Source of the DNA: UBA4615 sp044368415
Lineage (GTDB): Bacteria > Pseudomonadota > Gammaproteobacteria > Burkholderiales > Burkholderiaceae_E
Direction: 5' to 3'
Length of the DNA: 64,000 nt
Assembly (NCBI GenBank): GCA_044368415.1
Contig: JBIPLJ010000014.1
Coordinates: 13,159-77,158, forward strand
The translations under genes and the position numbers were made by a program. This document shows positions 7,706 through 17,145 of this stretch, piece by piece. Each line of letters opens with the position of its first letter. Within the stretch, counting starts at the first letter, position 1. The notes under the pieces are model-generated. The model was not told the origin of the DNA. It ran no database searches and saw only the letters and a program-made list of their open reading frames with translations.

Positions 7706-9549
7706 TCCATACCGACGCTCGCCTCGATCCTGAAGAACTGTTCAGCTCGTCGATGGACCTCGAGGCGGTGCTCCTTGCGCGCATCGTCCGTGGCGTCGAA
7801 ATCGATCTTCGCCGCCTGCACCGCGCGGCAGGTCATGTAGGCCTTGGCCCTGGGGTCGGTGATCTCGTCGAGATAATCGTTGGCGCTCGCCACGAGCTCG
7901 GCCTTGCGCCGGAACAGGGCCACATGCCCTGGATAGTCCTTCGGCTGTTCATCGAGTAGCGATCGCGCACAGTCCGCGAAGGCGCGGGCACCGCACCACA
8001 CGGGCAGGGTCAGTGCGGGCAACTCCAAGCCGCTGGCCCTGACCACGGCATCGGCCTGCAGCAGGGTCTGCAGCAGGCCGTCCTGGTAGCTGTTGGCATG
8101 TGCATACAAGGGCTGTTCGCAGCGCTCGCAAACCGGTGCCGCAGCCGTCATGAGCCACTCGATCAGCGTCCCGCGCGAGTCGCGCTGCTTGCGCACGATC
8201 TCGGCATCGTCCTCCTTGATCTGCTCGATCGGCCAGGCGCTGCGCTGGCAGGTCTCAGCCTCCCAGGCGGACATCAGGTCGTCGAAACTGGCATTGGGCT
8301 TGTCGCCCCGTGGCATCAGGTCGCCGCGCACCAGCAGGCGTTGTGCCTTGGCATCGTAGGCGAAGCTGACCCGGCGGTAGGCGATCGGCCAGTCCGACAG
8401 CGAACTGACGTTCAGTTCGAGCAGTGGCCGGCGCGACAGGGTGCGGTGCACGGCCCAGAAGCCGCCGTGCGTGTGCGCCGACAGGTAGACCAGCGGGTGC
8501 TCGAGCCGCGCCATGCTGCGGCGGAGCAGGGCGCGTGTCGGCAGTCCGAGTGACTGCCAGTTGTGATGCCCGGCAAAGACGACGATGTCGCCCTGCTTGA
8601 CTGCTTCGTTCACCCAGGGTTCGATGGCTTCGAACTGGTCCACGCGGATGTGCCCTTGGCTGCCTGGGCTGCGCCCCATGAGGACGTCCCAGGTGCTGGC
8701 CAGCGCGCCCGCCTGGTTGGTGTCGAGCGCGATGACGATGACGTTGCGCTCCGCGCCCCGCGCCCGCGGAAGCTTCAGGCGCTGGACCAAGAACGAATCG
8801 GTGTACTGGTAGCCGTCGAGCAGGTTCGCTTCGATGGCCGTCACGAATGCGTCGGAGTTAGGGTTGCGCCAGCTCACCCGATGGCGGCCGGTGTCCGGTG
8901 CCGCCTGGAGCCCGGGCGCCTGGGCCGGCATCTTGGCGTATTCGGCGAGGTACAGGTTGATGAAATCGCGCTTGCTGAACGCTTCGCGGCCCGTCTTGTG
9001 TCGGGTGTCGTCCATGGCGGCGCCACGCCGGCAGGCCTTGTTCCACCGGGCCGCTTCGGTGTCGGCCACCGCCTCCAGGATGTTGTAGCCGTAGATGCCG
9101 AACATCAGCCCGTCGTGGTTGCCCGGAAGGATCGCGCCGCTGCGCCCGGTGGCGCGGAAGATCTTCGTCATGCGATCGGCCTCGGTGCGGCACGACAGAT
9201 CCATCACGTCGCCGAGATGGATGTAGGGCTCGTCCGGAAAGCGCTGCAGGGCCCACTCCATGGTTCGGCGACCGAACAGCGGCAGTTCGGGCGGCCGTTG
9301 GGTCACCTCGATGTAGGCATCGATCGCGCTGTCATTGTCGTGCACCGGGTAGCCGGTCGACAGGTGCTCCTGCGTGTCGCCGATCGCGACGAAGGGCGTC
9401 GTCAGATCGGCGTAGTTCGCTTCAGGCTCGGGGCCGGGGCCGGCCTGCGGATCGAAGGCCGCGCAGCCCGCCAGGGCCAGTGCCAGGGCGGCGAGGGCAC
9501 CGCCCGCGCGCGACCGAGGGGTTCGAGGGCAGCGATGTGAAGCGGGCAT
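7702..9549 (-). CDS. Calcineurin-like metallophosphoesterase lipoprotein
   Basis: 615 residues. Signal peptide with lipobox LAGC (Cys29) predicts a lipid-anchored periplasmic protein. Dinuclear-metal motifs follow in family order: AIGDTQEH (Asp58), YIHLGDVMD (Asp114), ILPGNHD (Asn144, His145), then FAGHHN and a late SAHTHGG. The length exceeds a minimal phosphoesterase domain; the C-terminal 200 residues are cysteine-containing and unassigned. It lies 18 bp after the PLD-type gene and overlaps the next start by 4 bp. Adjacency to a phospholipase-D protein suggests a phospholipid or other phosphodiester substrate (inference). Confidence 0.88.
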   Translation of the reverse strand: MPASHRCPRTPRSRAGGALAALALALAGCAAFDPQAGPGPEPEANYADLTTPFVAIGDTQEHLSTGYPVHDNDSAIDAYIEVTQRPPELPLFGRRTMEWALQRFPDEPYIHLGDVMDLSCRTEADRMTKIFRATGRSGAILPGNHDGLMFGIYGYNILEAVADTEAARWNKACRRGAAMDDTRHKTGREAFSKRDFINLYLAEYAKMPAQAPGLQAAPDTGRHRVSWRNPNSDAFVTAIEANLLDGYQYTDSFLVQRLKLPRARGAERNVIVIALDTNQAGALASTWDVLMGRSPGSQGHIRVDQFEAIEPWVNEAVKQGDIVVFAGHHNWQSLGLPTRALLRRSMARLEHPLVYLSAHTHGGFWAVHRTLSRRPLLELNVSSLSDWPIAYRRVSFAYDAKAQRLLVRGDLMPRGDKPNASFDDLMSAWEAETCQRSAWPIEQIKEDDAEIVRKQRDSRGTLIEWLMTAAAPVCERCEQPLYAHANSYQDGLLQTLLQADAVVRASGLELPALTLPVWCGARAFADCARSLLDEQPKDYPGHVALFRRKAELVASANDYLDEITDPRAKAYMTCRAVQAAKIDFDATDDARKEHRLEVHRRAEQFFRIEASVGME

Positions 9550-9567
9550 GGCGACTCCTTCGCCGCT

Positions 9568-11136
9568 TTAGTAGTAGGTGGCCGGGACAAGCTTGAAGAC
9601 GATGTTCTGAACCCGTTGCCACACGCTGCGTGCCGGTTGGCGGGTGCGCTCGCCGGCGGCGCTCGTCCAGCGCAGGCCGCCGTCCGCGTCGCGCGTGACG
9701 AACCAGCTGTTCGCGCCGCCCATGTCGCGCTCCATGCGGTTGGACAGGGTCTCGGACAGCGCTGCGCTGTCGATGATGACACCCATCTCCGAGTTGAAGA
9801 CCTCGGACCGTGGGTCGAGGTTCATCGAGCCGATGAAGCTTCGCTCGCGGTCGATGACCATCGCCTTGGTGTGTAAGCCGACGAAGCCGGAGCGGACCGG
9901 CGGCGTATCGACCAGCTCGGCCTGGATCGCGGCATCGGCACGCAGTTCGTGCAGCGTGGCACCGGCATCAAGGATGGGCCCGCGCCAGGCCTCGTAGTGC
10001 GCGTTGACGGCCGGCACGTCATGCGACTCGAGCGAGTTGGTTAGGATCCGCACCCTCACGCCCCGCGCGGTCAGTTCGCGCAGGTCTCTGATGAAGACCT
10101 CGTCCGGGATGATGTAGGCGTTGGTGATCAGCACTTCGCGACGGGCCGAGCGCATCAGCGCTCGGAACGCCTCGGGCATGTGGTTGCGCGAGCTGGTTGC
10201 GCGCGAGGGTGGGTCGGTATGCACGGTGCTCCGGCCGATCGACAGCGAATCCGGCAATCGGTCGATGTCACGCGCCCGCCGGCCCGCATCCGACAGGAGC
10301 GCCTTCATCGCGAGGCGGGCCTCGGTCTCGGCCTCGGGAGGCAGTTCGATCATCTCGGGCGTCAATCTGCCCTTTGCGGACCCCGTGTAGGCGGGGAGGC
10401 GGCGCACCCAGTCGCTGTTCCAGTAGCGGTCGAAGACGGCGCTCCCCTGGCGCGCCACCGGGCCGACCCCCAGGACGTCGAGGTCATGGAAGTTGAACTC
10501 GGTATCCAGGCCCATGTACTCGTCACCGATGTTGCGGCCACCGATGATGGACACACGGTTGTCGACGATCATCTGCTTGTTGTGCATGCGTCGATTGAGG
10601 CGCTCGAACTCGATCGCACCCTCGACCACACGTCCCGCCCAGTCGCGCGCATGCCAGCCGTTGAAGACGCGGACTTCGATGCGAGGATGCCGGTCGATGC
10701 GCGCCAGCAGCTCGTCGCGCAGTTCCAGGCTGCTCATGCGGCGCAGCATCGTGCTCAGGTCATCGAACAGGATGCGCACCTTCACGCCGCGCTCGGCTGC
10801 GGCGATCACGCGCGAGAGCAGCAGTTGGCCCGAGACATCGCCGAACCAGACGTAGTACTGCAGGTCGATGGCGTACTGCGCGCTGTCGATCAGCGCCACA
10901 CGCCAGATCAGGCCGTCGGCATTGCGCTCCAGAAGCTTGAAACCCGACGCCTCGGCCCCGTGCAGGGCGGCGATAGGCTGCTCCACCGAGGCAAGACGCC
11001 CCTCTGCACGGGGCGGCTGGGCGACGTCGGACGGCGGCTTGTCGGTGGGCAGCGTCGTGGCGCAACCGGAGAAGACCAAGGCCAGCACGATCCAGACCGC
11101 CCGGCAGCAGCGAACCTGAGGCGGGCTCACGGACAT
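9568..11136 (-). CDS. Phospholipase D-family lipoprotein (cardiolipin synthase C-like)
   Basis: 522 residues. N-terminal signal with lipobox FSGC (Cys25). Two HKD motifs define the PLD active site: HNKQMIVD (His185) with GGRNIGDEY after it, and HTKAMVID (His422) with GSMNLDPRSE after it. The order and spacing match ClsC-like cardiolipin synthases and related DUF-type PLD lipoproteins, which transfer phosphatidyl groups at the membrane. It heads the minus-strand operon running to 3617. Whether it makes cardiolipin or hydrolyses another diester cannot be decided from sequence alone. Confidence 0.88.
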   Translation of the reverse strand: MSVSPPQVRCCRAVWIVLALVFSGCATTLPTDKPPSDVAQPPRAEGRLASVEQPIAALHGAEASGFKLLERNADGLIWRVALIDSAQYAIDLQYYVWFGDVSGQLLLSRVIAAAERGVKVRILFDDLSTMLRRMSSLELRDELLARIDRHPRIEVRVFNGWHARDWAGRVVEGAIEFERLNRRMHNKQMIVDNRVSIIGGRNIGDEYMGLDTEFNFHDLDVLGVGPVARQGSAVFDRYWNSDWVRRLPAYTGSAKGRLTPEMIELPPEAETEARLAMKALLSDAGRRARDIDRLPDSLSIGRSTVHTDPPSRATSSRNHMPEAFRALMRSARREVLITNAYIIPDEVFIRDLRELTARGVRVRILTNSLESHDVPAVNAHYEAWRGPILDAGATLHELRADAAIQAELVDTPPVRSGFVGLHTKAMVIDRERSFIGSMNLDPRSEVFNSEMGVIIDSAALSETLSNRMERDMGGANSWFVTRDADGGLRWTSAAGERTRQPARSVWQRVQNIVFKLVPATYY

Positions 11137-11440
11137 GGGACTTCAGGGGGCCCGAGTGGAACGGTTCGTCTCACCTCGACATCCTAAGAGCGAACGCTTG
11201 GGTCGGGCTACCCCGTCGCGGTCCGGTTCGGGCGTGGGCCTGACCCGGGGCCGAGCGCCGAATGCGGCCGGCCGGCTGTCGGCGACCCGCAGCTGCGCCA
11301 TGACCGCCCGTCCCGTCCCGATCTTCCGGAACGTTCCCCGTACCGCACCCCACTCGGCTGCGGTACGGTACTGCCCAAGCTTGCGCACCCGCGCACCGCA
11401 CGGGCCGCCCCCGGCCCCCTCCGATCCCCTGGAGCCCCAC
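11137..11440. promoter_or_regulatory. 304-bp divergent intergenic region between the PLD operon and the amidase gene
   Basis: It must hold both promoters. The amidase frame is open through most of it (in-frame ATG at 11299), but the translated sequence there is low complexity and unlike an amidase N-terminus. A GGAG at 11431-11434 with 6-nt spacing supports the TTG at 11441. No other structure seen. Confidence 0.4.
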
Positions 11441-12895
11441 TTGACCGATCTCGCCTGGCTTTCCGGACAGAAGCTCGCCGCACGCATCCGCCGGGGCGAC
11501 GTGTCGTCGCTCGAAGCGCTCGATGCCGCGATCGCCCGCATGGAGCGGCTCAACCCCGCAATCAACGCCATCGTCGCGACGGACGTGCCGCGTGCCCGCC
11601 GCCAGGCGAAGGCCGCCGACCGTGCGCGTGCCCGCGGTTCGAAGCTCGGTCCGCTGCACGGTGTGCCGATGACGGTGAAGGAGTCGTTCGATGTCGCCGG
11701 CATGGCCACGACCGTGGGCTTCGTCGAGCAGCGCGACAACCGTCCGTCGCAGGACGCGCTCGTCGTGCAGCGGCTGACCGCGGCGGGCGCGATCGTCTTC
11801 GGCAAGACCAACCTGCCGGTGGCGATGGCTGACTGGCAGTCGTTCAACCCGGTCTACGGCACGACCAACAATCCCTGGGATGCGACGCGTGTGCCGGGCG
11901 GCTCCTCGGGCGGTTCGGCGGCGGCGCTGGCTGCCGGGCTCACGCCGCTGGAGTTCGGCTCGGACATCGGCGCATCGATCCGCAACCCGGCGCACTACTG
12001 CGGCGTGTTCGGCCACAAGCCCACCATCGGCATCGTGCCGACGCGGGGCCATGGCCTACCCCCCTACGTACACGACCGCGACATCGCCGCCTGCGGCCCG
12101 CTCGCGCGCACCGCGGCCGACCTCAGGCTGCTGCTCGAGGCCACCGCGGGCGCGGACCCGGCGTGGCAGGCGGGCTGGCAAGTGGTGCTGCCGGCCTCGA
12201 AGCGGCGCACGCTCAAGGGACTGCGCGTGGGCGTGCTGCTGTCGGCGCCGACCGCCGACGTGGACCGCGGCGTGCAGGACGTGCTGGCCACGCTCGCCCG
12301 CGCGATGAAGTCGGCGGGTGCGAAGGTGGACTTCGAACCCGAGCTGCCCTTCGACCTCGCCGACAACCACAACACCTACTTCATGCTGCTGCGGGCGGCG
12401 ACCAGCGGCTCGGTCACCGACGCGCAGGTCGCGCAGGCCGCCCGGCGCCGCCCTAAAGTGCGCGCCGACGACTGGTCCTACACCGCGATGCTGGTTCGCG
12501 CCTGGACGCTGTCGCAGCGCGACTGGCACCACTGGAACGCTCGCCGCATGGCGCAGACCGAAGGCTGGATGCGCTGGTTCGAGCGCTACGACGTGATGCT
12601 GTGCCCGACCGCGTCGACGACTGCGTTCCCGCATAGGCAGACCGGCGAGCGCTGGGAGCGCATGATCGACGTGAACGGCGTGCCGCAGCCGAGCACCACG
12701 CAGATGTTCTGGGCCGGGCTCGGCGCGGTCTGTGGGTTGCCGGCGACGGTGATGCCCGCGGGGCGTGCTGCCGACGGCCTGCCGGTGGGCGCGCAGCTGA
12801 TCGGCGCGCGGGGCACGGACCTGGACCTGCTGGCGATCGCGGGGCTGCTCGAGCGTGAAGGATTTGGGTTCAGGGCGCCACCGGGGTTCGACTGA
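11441..12895 (+). CDS. Amidase (amidase-signature family)
   Basis: 484 residues from TTG 11441, chosen for its GGAG site and because the family N-terminus (LTDLAWLSGQKLAARIRRGD) begins there. The Ser-cisSer-Lys triad is complete: Lys80 in MTVKESFD, Ser155 in the GGSSGGSAAALAAG loop and Ser179 in GASIRNPA. It hydrolyses carboxamides; the substrate cannot be told from sequence because the family includes GatA-like, acylamide and 6-aminohexanoate types. No gatB or gatC is nearby, so a tRNA-dependent role is unlikely. An upstream ATG at 11299 is an alternative start. Confidence 0.9.
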   Translation: MTDLAWLSGQKLAARIRRGDVSSLEALDAAIARMERLNPAINAIVATDVPRARRQAKAADRARARGSKLGPLHGVPMTVKESFDVAGMATTVGFVEQRDNRPSQDALVVQRLTAAGAIVFGKTNLPVAMADWQSFNPVYGTTNNPWDATRVPGGSSGGSAAALAAGLTPLEFGSDIGASIRNPAHYCGVFGHKPTIGIVPTRGHGLPPYVHDRDIAACGPLARTAADLRLLLEATAGADPAWQAGWQVVLPASKRRTLKGLRVGVLLSAPTADVDRGVQDVLATLARAMKSAGAKVDFEPELPFDLADNHNTYFMLLRAATSGSVTDAQVAQAARRRPKVRADDWSYTAMLVRAWTLSQRDWHHWNARRMAQTEGWMRWFERYDVMLCPTASTTAFPHRQTGERWERMIDVNGVPQPSTTQMFWAGLGAVCGLPATVMPAGRAADGLPVGAQLIGARGTDLDLLAIAGLLEREGFGFRAPPGFD

Positions 12896-12922
12896 CGGTG
12901 TCCACCGTGTCGCGCCGCCCCC

Positions 12923-13594
12923 TCAGCGTGCCACCGGCACCATGATCTCGTTGCGCCGCATGAACGGCAGCTGCCACGGCGGGTCATAGCGCGCGAGCTG
13001 CGGTGGGCCGGCGGGCTTGAAGCCCTTGGTGCCCATCCAAGCGAGCAGCTCGGCGGTGTTGGCGCGCACCTTGTCCTCGCCGGTGAAGCCGGAGAACACC
13101 AGCACCGCGTGGCGCCCGCCAGGCACCTCGCGCAGCGTCACCGACGCGTCGTTCGGGCGGGGCAGTGTCGCGAGGGTGTACGAGGCCGGCATCGTGAAGC
13201 GGATCGTCCACCTGCCCTCACCCGAGAGCGAATCGCCCCCCTGGCGCTCCGCGCTCACCGGCGCGGTCATCGCGATCTTCTCGGAGGCGGACTCGACCGC
13301 GACCGGCGCGGTCATCTCGATCTTCTCGGACCCGGCGGCGCGCACCGACCGGTTGGCACCGAAAATGTACGCGGCAATGGCGCGAAAGCCGCGGTTCGAC
13401 GCGCTCGAGAGGTCGCCATCGACGACGGTCTCGGCGACGATCGTTGGTGCGTAGTCGCGCAGCTCGATGCGGCCGTCGCGCTCGACGACGGTGTGGGCGG
13501 GTTCCTCGATGGCCAAGGTCGGGCTCGCATGGGTGAGGAGTGCGGCGGCGCACAGCAGCACGGCCGCAGCGCGTCGCAGGGAGGTGGGGATCAT
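12923..13594 (-). CDS. SOUL family heme-binding protein, exported
   Basis: About 223 residues from the ATG at 13594, which places a clean signal peptide (RRAAAVLLCAAALL, cut near ASPTLA) at the N-terminus; starts at 13624, 13648 and 13702 are possible. SOUL/HBP features: YEV-like IELRDYAPTIVAET, repeated (K)IEMTAPV / KIAMTAPV strands, FTMPASYTL and a C-terminal RYDPPWQLPFMRRNEI. The family binds heme or tetrapyrroles loosely. A periplasmic member in a phototroph could buffer porphyrins (inference). Confidence 0.85.
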   Translation of the reverse strand: MIPTSLRRAAAVLLCAAALLTHASPTLAIEEPAHTVVERDGRIELRDYAPTIVAETVVDGDLSSASNRGFRAIAAYIFGANRSVRAAGSEKIEMTAPVAVESASEKIAMTAPVSAERQGGDSLSGEGRWTIRFTMPASYTLATLPRPNDASVTLREVPGGRHAVLVFSGFTGEDKVRANTAELLAWMGTKGFKPAGPPQLARYDPPWQLPFMRRNEIMVPVAR

Positions 13595-13854
13595 CGTGGC
13601 GGGAGCGCTGGGGGTCATCGTCATCGGTCGCGTATCCGGATCGGTCATGAACCGGCGGGCTGCCGATCCGTCCAAGCGATCGATGATGCGCGCGATCCGC
13701 ACCGGGGCGATGCATGGCGCTGGGATTGTGTCCGAGCAGACAGAATTGGGCGTTGTTCCTTGAACTTATCGCCGGTTTCACAACGGCCGAGTTGCCGGAT
13801 AGTGGTCACCGTGCGCCGATGACGGCCCCGAACCCCTGTCACAACGGACCCCCC

Positions 13855-14265
13855 ATGACCAAGCTCTTCCTCTCGTTCTGCGTCGCGGTCGCGGCGCTGC
13901 TCTCCATGCCCCTGGCCCACGCCAACGATTTCGCCGACCTGCGGGTGAAGGCGACGGCCGCACGCGAATCCCTGGTGACCCTCCTCACCAACAAGGACAA
14001 GCGCGGTCCCGACCAGCAGAAGATCGTCAAGGACACCGCCGACGTGGTCTCCGCCTCACTCTCGAAGCTCAAGGCGCCCGCCGGCAAGGACGCGCAGATG
14101 AAGGAGCTCGTCGAGACCTGGGGCGCGTTCAAGAAGACGCGTGAAGCCGACCTGGTGCCGGCGATCCTCGCGGGCCGTGAGGACGAGGCGCGCAAGCTGG
14201 CCAGCGGCATCCAGAAGGAGCGCTACACGCGTGTGCAGGAACTGATCGGCGAACTCGGCGGCTGA
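13855..14265 (+). CDS. Small periplasmic helical protein preceding a chemoreceptor gene
   Basis: 136 residues: signal peptide MTKLFLSFCVAVAALLSMPLAHA, then about 110 residues that are almost wholly helical, with the pattern of a four-helix bundle (DLRVKATAARESLVTLLTNKD, DTADVVSASLSKLKA, MKELVETWGAFKKTREADLV, EARKLASGIQKERYTRVQEL). The last helices resemble the ligand-binding bundle of 4HB-type chemoreceptors. It lacks histidine after the signal and lacks CXXCH, so it is not a cytochrome b562 or c'. It lies 73 bp before the methyl-accepting protein gene, so it may be a soluble sensor partner (inference). Confidence 0.75.
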   Translation: MTKLFLSFCVAVAALLSMPLAHANDFADLRVKATAARESLVTLLTNKDKRGPDQQKIVKDTADVVSASLSKLKAPAGKDAQMKELVETWGAFKKTREADLVPAILAGREDEARKLASGIQKERYTRVQELIGELGG

Positions 14266-14338
14266 TCGGACGACCCGGAGGCCTCGTGCCGCCCAGGCCT
14301 GCCCTCGATCGCCCTCCACTCCGCGCCCGGACTTCCGA

Positions 14339-15901
14339 ATGAAGACAGTTTCCTTTTCCATCTGGCTGCGGGTGACGCTTGCGTTCGGCGCGGTGCTCGC
14401 CACCATCGGACTGTTGGTCGGCACGGTGCTCTGGCAGTTATCGGACGCGGTCGAGAGTTCGGACAGGACGAGCGCGAGCGTGCAGACGATCGCGGGCACC
14501 ACGACGCTCAACACGCTCGCCAAGGACAACGCGATCGCCAGCATGGTGATCCTGCTGTCGTCGAGCGAGAAGCAGCAGGCCAAGCTCGCGGGCGAGATCG
14601 CCGGGCGCGACGAGCGGATGGTGCGCGAGCTCGAGGCGATCGCCGGCCGGCTCTCGGGCTCGCCCGAGGATGCCGAGATGCTCGAGGCGGTCCGCAAGCG
14701 TCATGCGACGCAGCGGGCCGGTGTGCAGCGCATCGTTCAGCTCGTGCAGTCGGGCAAGCAGTCCGAGGCGGCCTTCTCGGCCGACGAGGAAATGATCCCA
14801 ATGATGGCGCCCTTCCTCGATGCGATCGCGAAGCTCGATGCGCGGCAGTTCCAGGTCCTGCGCGAGTCGGAGTCCAAAGGGCACGGGTTGCTGGTGTCGA
14901 TGCGGCGCACCGTGATCGTCGCGGGGCTGGCCGCCGCGCTGCTGGCCGCGGCCTCCGGCGTGTGGCTGGTGCGCAGCGTGACCCAGCCGCTGCAGCATGC
15001 GGTGTCGGTCGCCGAACGGGTCGCCGGCGGCGACCTGACGGTGCGGGCGAACGCGGTCGGCCGTGACGAGGTGTCGCAGTTGATGGGTGCGCTCGACCGG
15101 ATGACCGTCTCGCTCTCGTCGATCGTGACGCAGGTGCGCGAGGGCTCGCAGACCATCGCAGTCCGCTCGCGCGAGATCGCCGAGGGCACCGTGGAGCTGT
15201 CGCAGCGCACCGAGCAGGCCGCGGGCCACCTGCAGACCACCGCCTCGTCGATGGACGAGCTGACCGCCGCGGTGCGTCAGACCTCCGAGAATGCGCAGCT
15301 CGCCACGCAACTGGCCGGCGACACCCAGGTCTCGGTGACCGAGGGCGGGCGGCTGATGGAGCGGGCAGTGGCGATGATGGACGAGATCTCGGCCAGCTCG
15401 CGGCGGATCGCAGAGATCACCGGCGTCATCGACGGCATTGCGTTCCAGACCAACATCCTGGCGCTGAACGCTGCGGTCGAGGCCGCGCGGGCCGGCGAGC
15501 AGGGACGCGGCTTCGCGGTCGTCGCGAGCGAGGTGCGCAGCCTCGCGCAGCGCTCGGCCACCGCGGCCCGCGAGGTCAGGCAGCTGATCGATGCGAGCGC
15601 CGCCCGGATCGCAGAGGGCGCGGGCCTGGTGAAGGATGCCGGCGGCCGTGTCGCGCAGACGGTCGAGCAGGTCGGCCGCATGTCGGGGCTGATCGGCGAG
15701 GTGGCCGGTGCCGCACACGAGCAGACCGGCGGCATCGATGCGGTCCATCGCGCGGTCGCACAGCTCGACGAGGTCACGCAGCGCAACGCGGCGATGGTCG
15801 AGGAATCGACGGCCGGCGCCGAGGCGCTCAGCGAGCGTGCGCGCGCGCTGGTCGAGACAGTCGGCGCGTTCCGGGTCGACGGCGGGCCCGTGCACGCCTG
15901 A
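14339..15901 (+). CDS. Methyl-accepting chemotaxis protein
   Basis: 520 residues: membrane helix at about 8-32, a periplasmic four-helix-type sensor domain, second helix near 195-215, HAMP (RSVTQPLQHAVSVAERVAGG) and a signalling domain with the strongly conserved hairpin tip IDGIAFQTNILALNAAVEAA followed by GEQGRGFAVVASEVR. It sends ligand signals to CheA/CheW at the cell pole. No che genes are nearby. The preceding small periplasmic helical protein is probably cotranscribed. The ligand cannot be predicted. Confidence 0.95.
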   Translation: MKTVSFSIWLRVTLAFGAVLATIGLLVGTVLWQLSDAVESSDRTSASVQTIAGTTTLNTLAKDNAIASMVILLSSSEKQQAKLAGEIAGRDERMVRELEAIAGRLSGSPEDAEMLEAVRKRHATQRAGVQRIVQLVQSGKQSEAAFSADEEMIPMMAPFLDAIAKLDARQFQVLRESESKGHGLLVSMRRTVIVAGLAAALLAAASGVWLVRSVTQPLQHAVSVAERVAGGDLTVRANAVGRDEVSQLMGALDRMTVSLSSIVTQVREGSQTIAVRSREIAEGTVELSQRTEQAAGHLQTTASSMDELTAAVRQTSENAQLATQLAGDTQVSVTEGGRLMERAVAMMDEISASSRRIAEITGVIDGIAFQTNILALNAAVEAARAGEQGRGFAVVASEVRSLAQRSATAAREVRQLIDASAARIAEGAGLVKDAGGRVAQTVEQVGRMSGLIGEVAGAAHEQTGGIDAVHRAVAQLDEVTQRNAAMVEESTAGAEALSERARALVETVGAFRVDGGPVHA

Positions 15902-15925
15902 GCCCGACCCCGCGGCCCGCGCGCT

Positions 15926-17116
15926 TCAGTGCGTCACGCCACGTCCGCGCTCGAAGAAGAAGCGCAGCATCTCGCCGGTCGCGTCCGGGCCGGCCGGATC
16001 CGTGTACGAGCCCGCGCGCTGCCCGCCCGACCAGGCATGGCCGGCGCCGTGCACCACCCAGTGCTCGACCTCGGGCGCGCCGGGATCGGCCGCGTGCACG
16101 TGCCGCGTCCACGACCGACCGGTGCCCGCGCGGCCCTGGTCGGTGCGCGACGACCCGCCTCGCGTCGCGGCCGCGACGACACGCCTGCCGTTGTCTGGAT
16201 GCACGGTGGCATCGCGATCGCCGTGGAACACGATGGTCGGAACCTCGATGCGTCGCGGAGCAGACGGCTGCGGCCCCGGCGCGCAGACCGGCATCCCGGG
16301 CGTTCCCGCGGGAATGCCGCCGCGCATCGCCGACAGCGCCTCGGGCAGACTGGCGGCCGCGCCGGGGGCCAGCCCTGAGTGCACGCCGACCGCGGCATAC
16401 AGCTCCGGCCAGCAGGCGGCGACCACCGCCGCCATCGCGCCGCCCGCCGACAGCCCCGCGACGTATACGCGGCGCGGGTCGATGCCGTGGCGCGCCGTGA
16501 CGGCCTGCGTCATCGACGCGATCAGCGCGGGCTCGCCGCGATGGCGCTGCTGGTGGGTGTGCTTGAACCAGTTCCAGCAGCCCTGGGCGTTCGCCTTGCG
16601 CGACTGCGCCGGGTAGAGCACAAAGAAGCCCTGCTCGCGGGCTCGCTCATTCATGCCGGTGCCTGCGGCGAAGTCGTCGGGGTCCTGCGTGCAGCCGTGC
16701 AGCATCACCACCAGCGGTCGCGCGCGCCCGGCCGCGCCCGGCGGCATGTAGAGCTTGTAGTCGCGGGTCATGCCGCCGTGGGTGTGCTGGCCGCCGACGA
16801 AGGCGCCTTCGGCGTTGTGCGGCGCGTGCGCGTCATAGTCATGGAGGATGGGCGCGTCGGGCATAGCGGCGTCGTCCGGCACACCGGGCAGCCTGGGCAG
16901 CGGCCGCGCCGGCGTTTCGGTGATGCAGCCGTCGAGCACATCGTCGGCGGCGGCCTCGCGAGACCGCGCGGCGCGTGCGCCCGCGGGCACCGCTGCGATG
17001 GCGTCACCGAGCGTGGTGCCCAGCGCGCGCTGGATCACACGGGTCGCGTCGTCCAGCCGGCCCGCTCGGGTCAGTCGGGTCGCTTCGCGCATCAGGTCCT
17101 GGAAGATCGGGTCCAT
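15926..17116 (-). CDS. PHB depolymerase-family esterase
   Basis: About 396 residues from ATG 17116. The alpha/beta-hydrolase core shows the oxyanion HGCTQDPDDFAAGTGMNE, lipase box GLSAGGAMA, a catalytic Asp in HGDRDATVHPDNG and the final His in HGAGHAWSGG. It belongs to the LpqC/PhaZ-type family acting on short-chain polyhydroxybutyrate or related esters. An N-terminal helical region of about 100 residues (MDPIFQDLMREATRLTRAGRL onward) precedes the catalytic domain, and no signal peptide is seen. It lies 29 bp downstream of the ribbon-helix-helix gene, a pairing known in Burkholderiales. The true substrate is open. Confidence 0.88.
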   Translation of the reverse strand: MDPIFQDLMREATRLTRAGRLDDATRVIQRALGTTLGDAIAAVPAGARAARSREAAADDVLDGCITETPARPLPRLPGVPDDAAMPDAPILHDYDAHAPHNAEGAFVGGQHTHGGMTRDYKLYMPPGAAGRARPLVVMLHGCTQDPDDFAAGTGMNERAREQGFFVLYPAQSRKANAQGCWNWFKHTHQQRHRGEPALIASMTQAVTARHGIDPRRVYVAGLSAGGAMAAVVAACWPELYAAVGVHSGLAPGAAASLPEALSAMRGGIPAGTPGMPVCAPGPQPSAPRRIEVPTIVFHGDRDATVHPDNGRRVVAAATRGGSSRTDQGRAGTGRSWTRHVHAADPGAPEVEHWVVHGAGHAWSGGQRAGSYTDPAGPDATGEMLRFFFERGRGVTH

Positions 17117-17145
17117 TCGGGTCCTTCGGGGTGTGGGGGGGAGCG

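Noticed and set aside
13855..14265. Cytochrome b562 or c' identity for the small helical protein
   Set aside because: No histidine remains after the signal peptide and there is no CXXCH.
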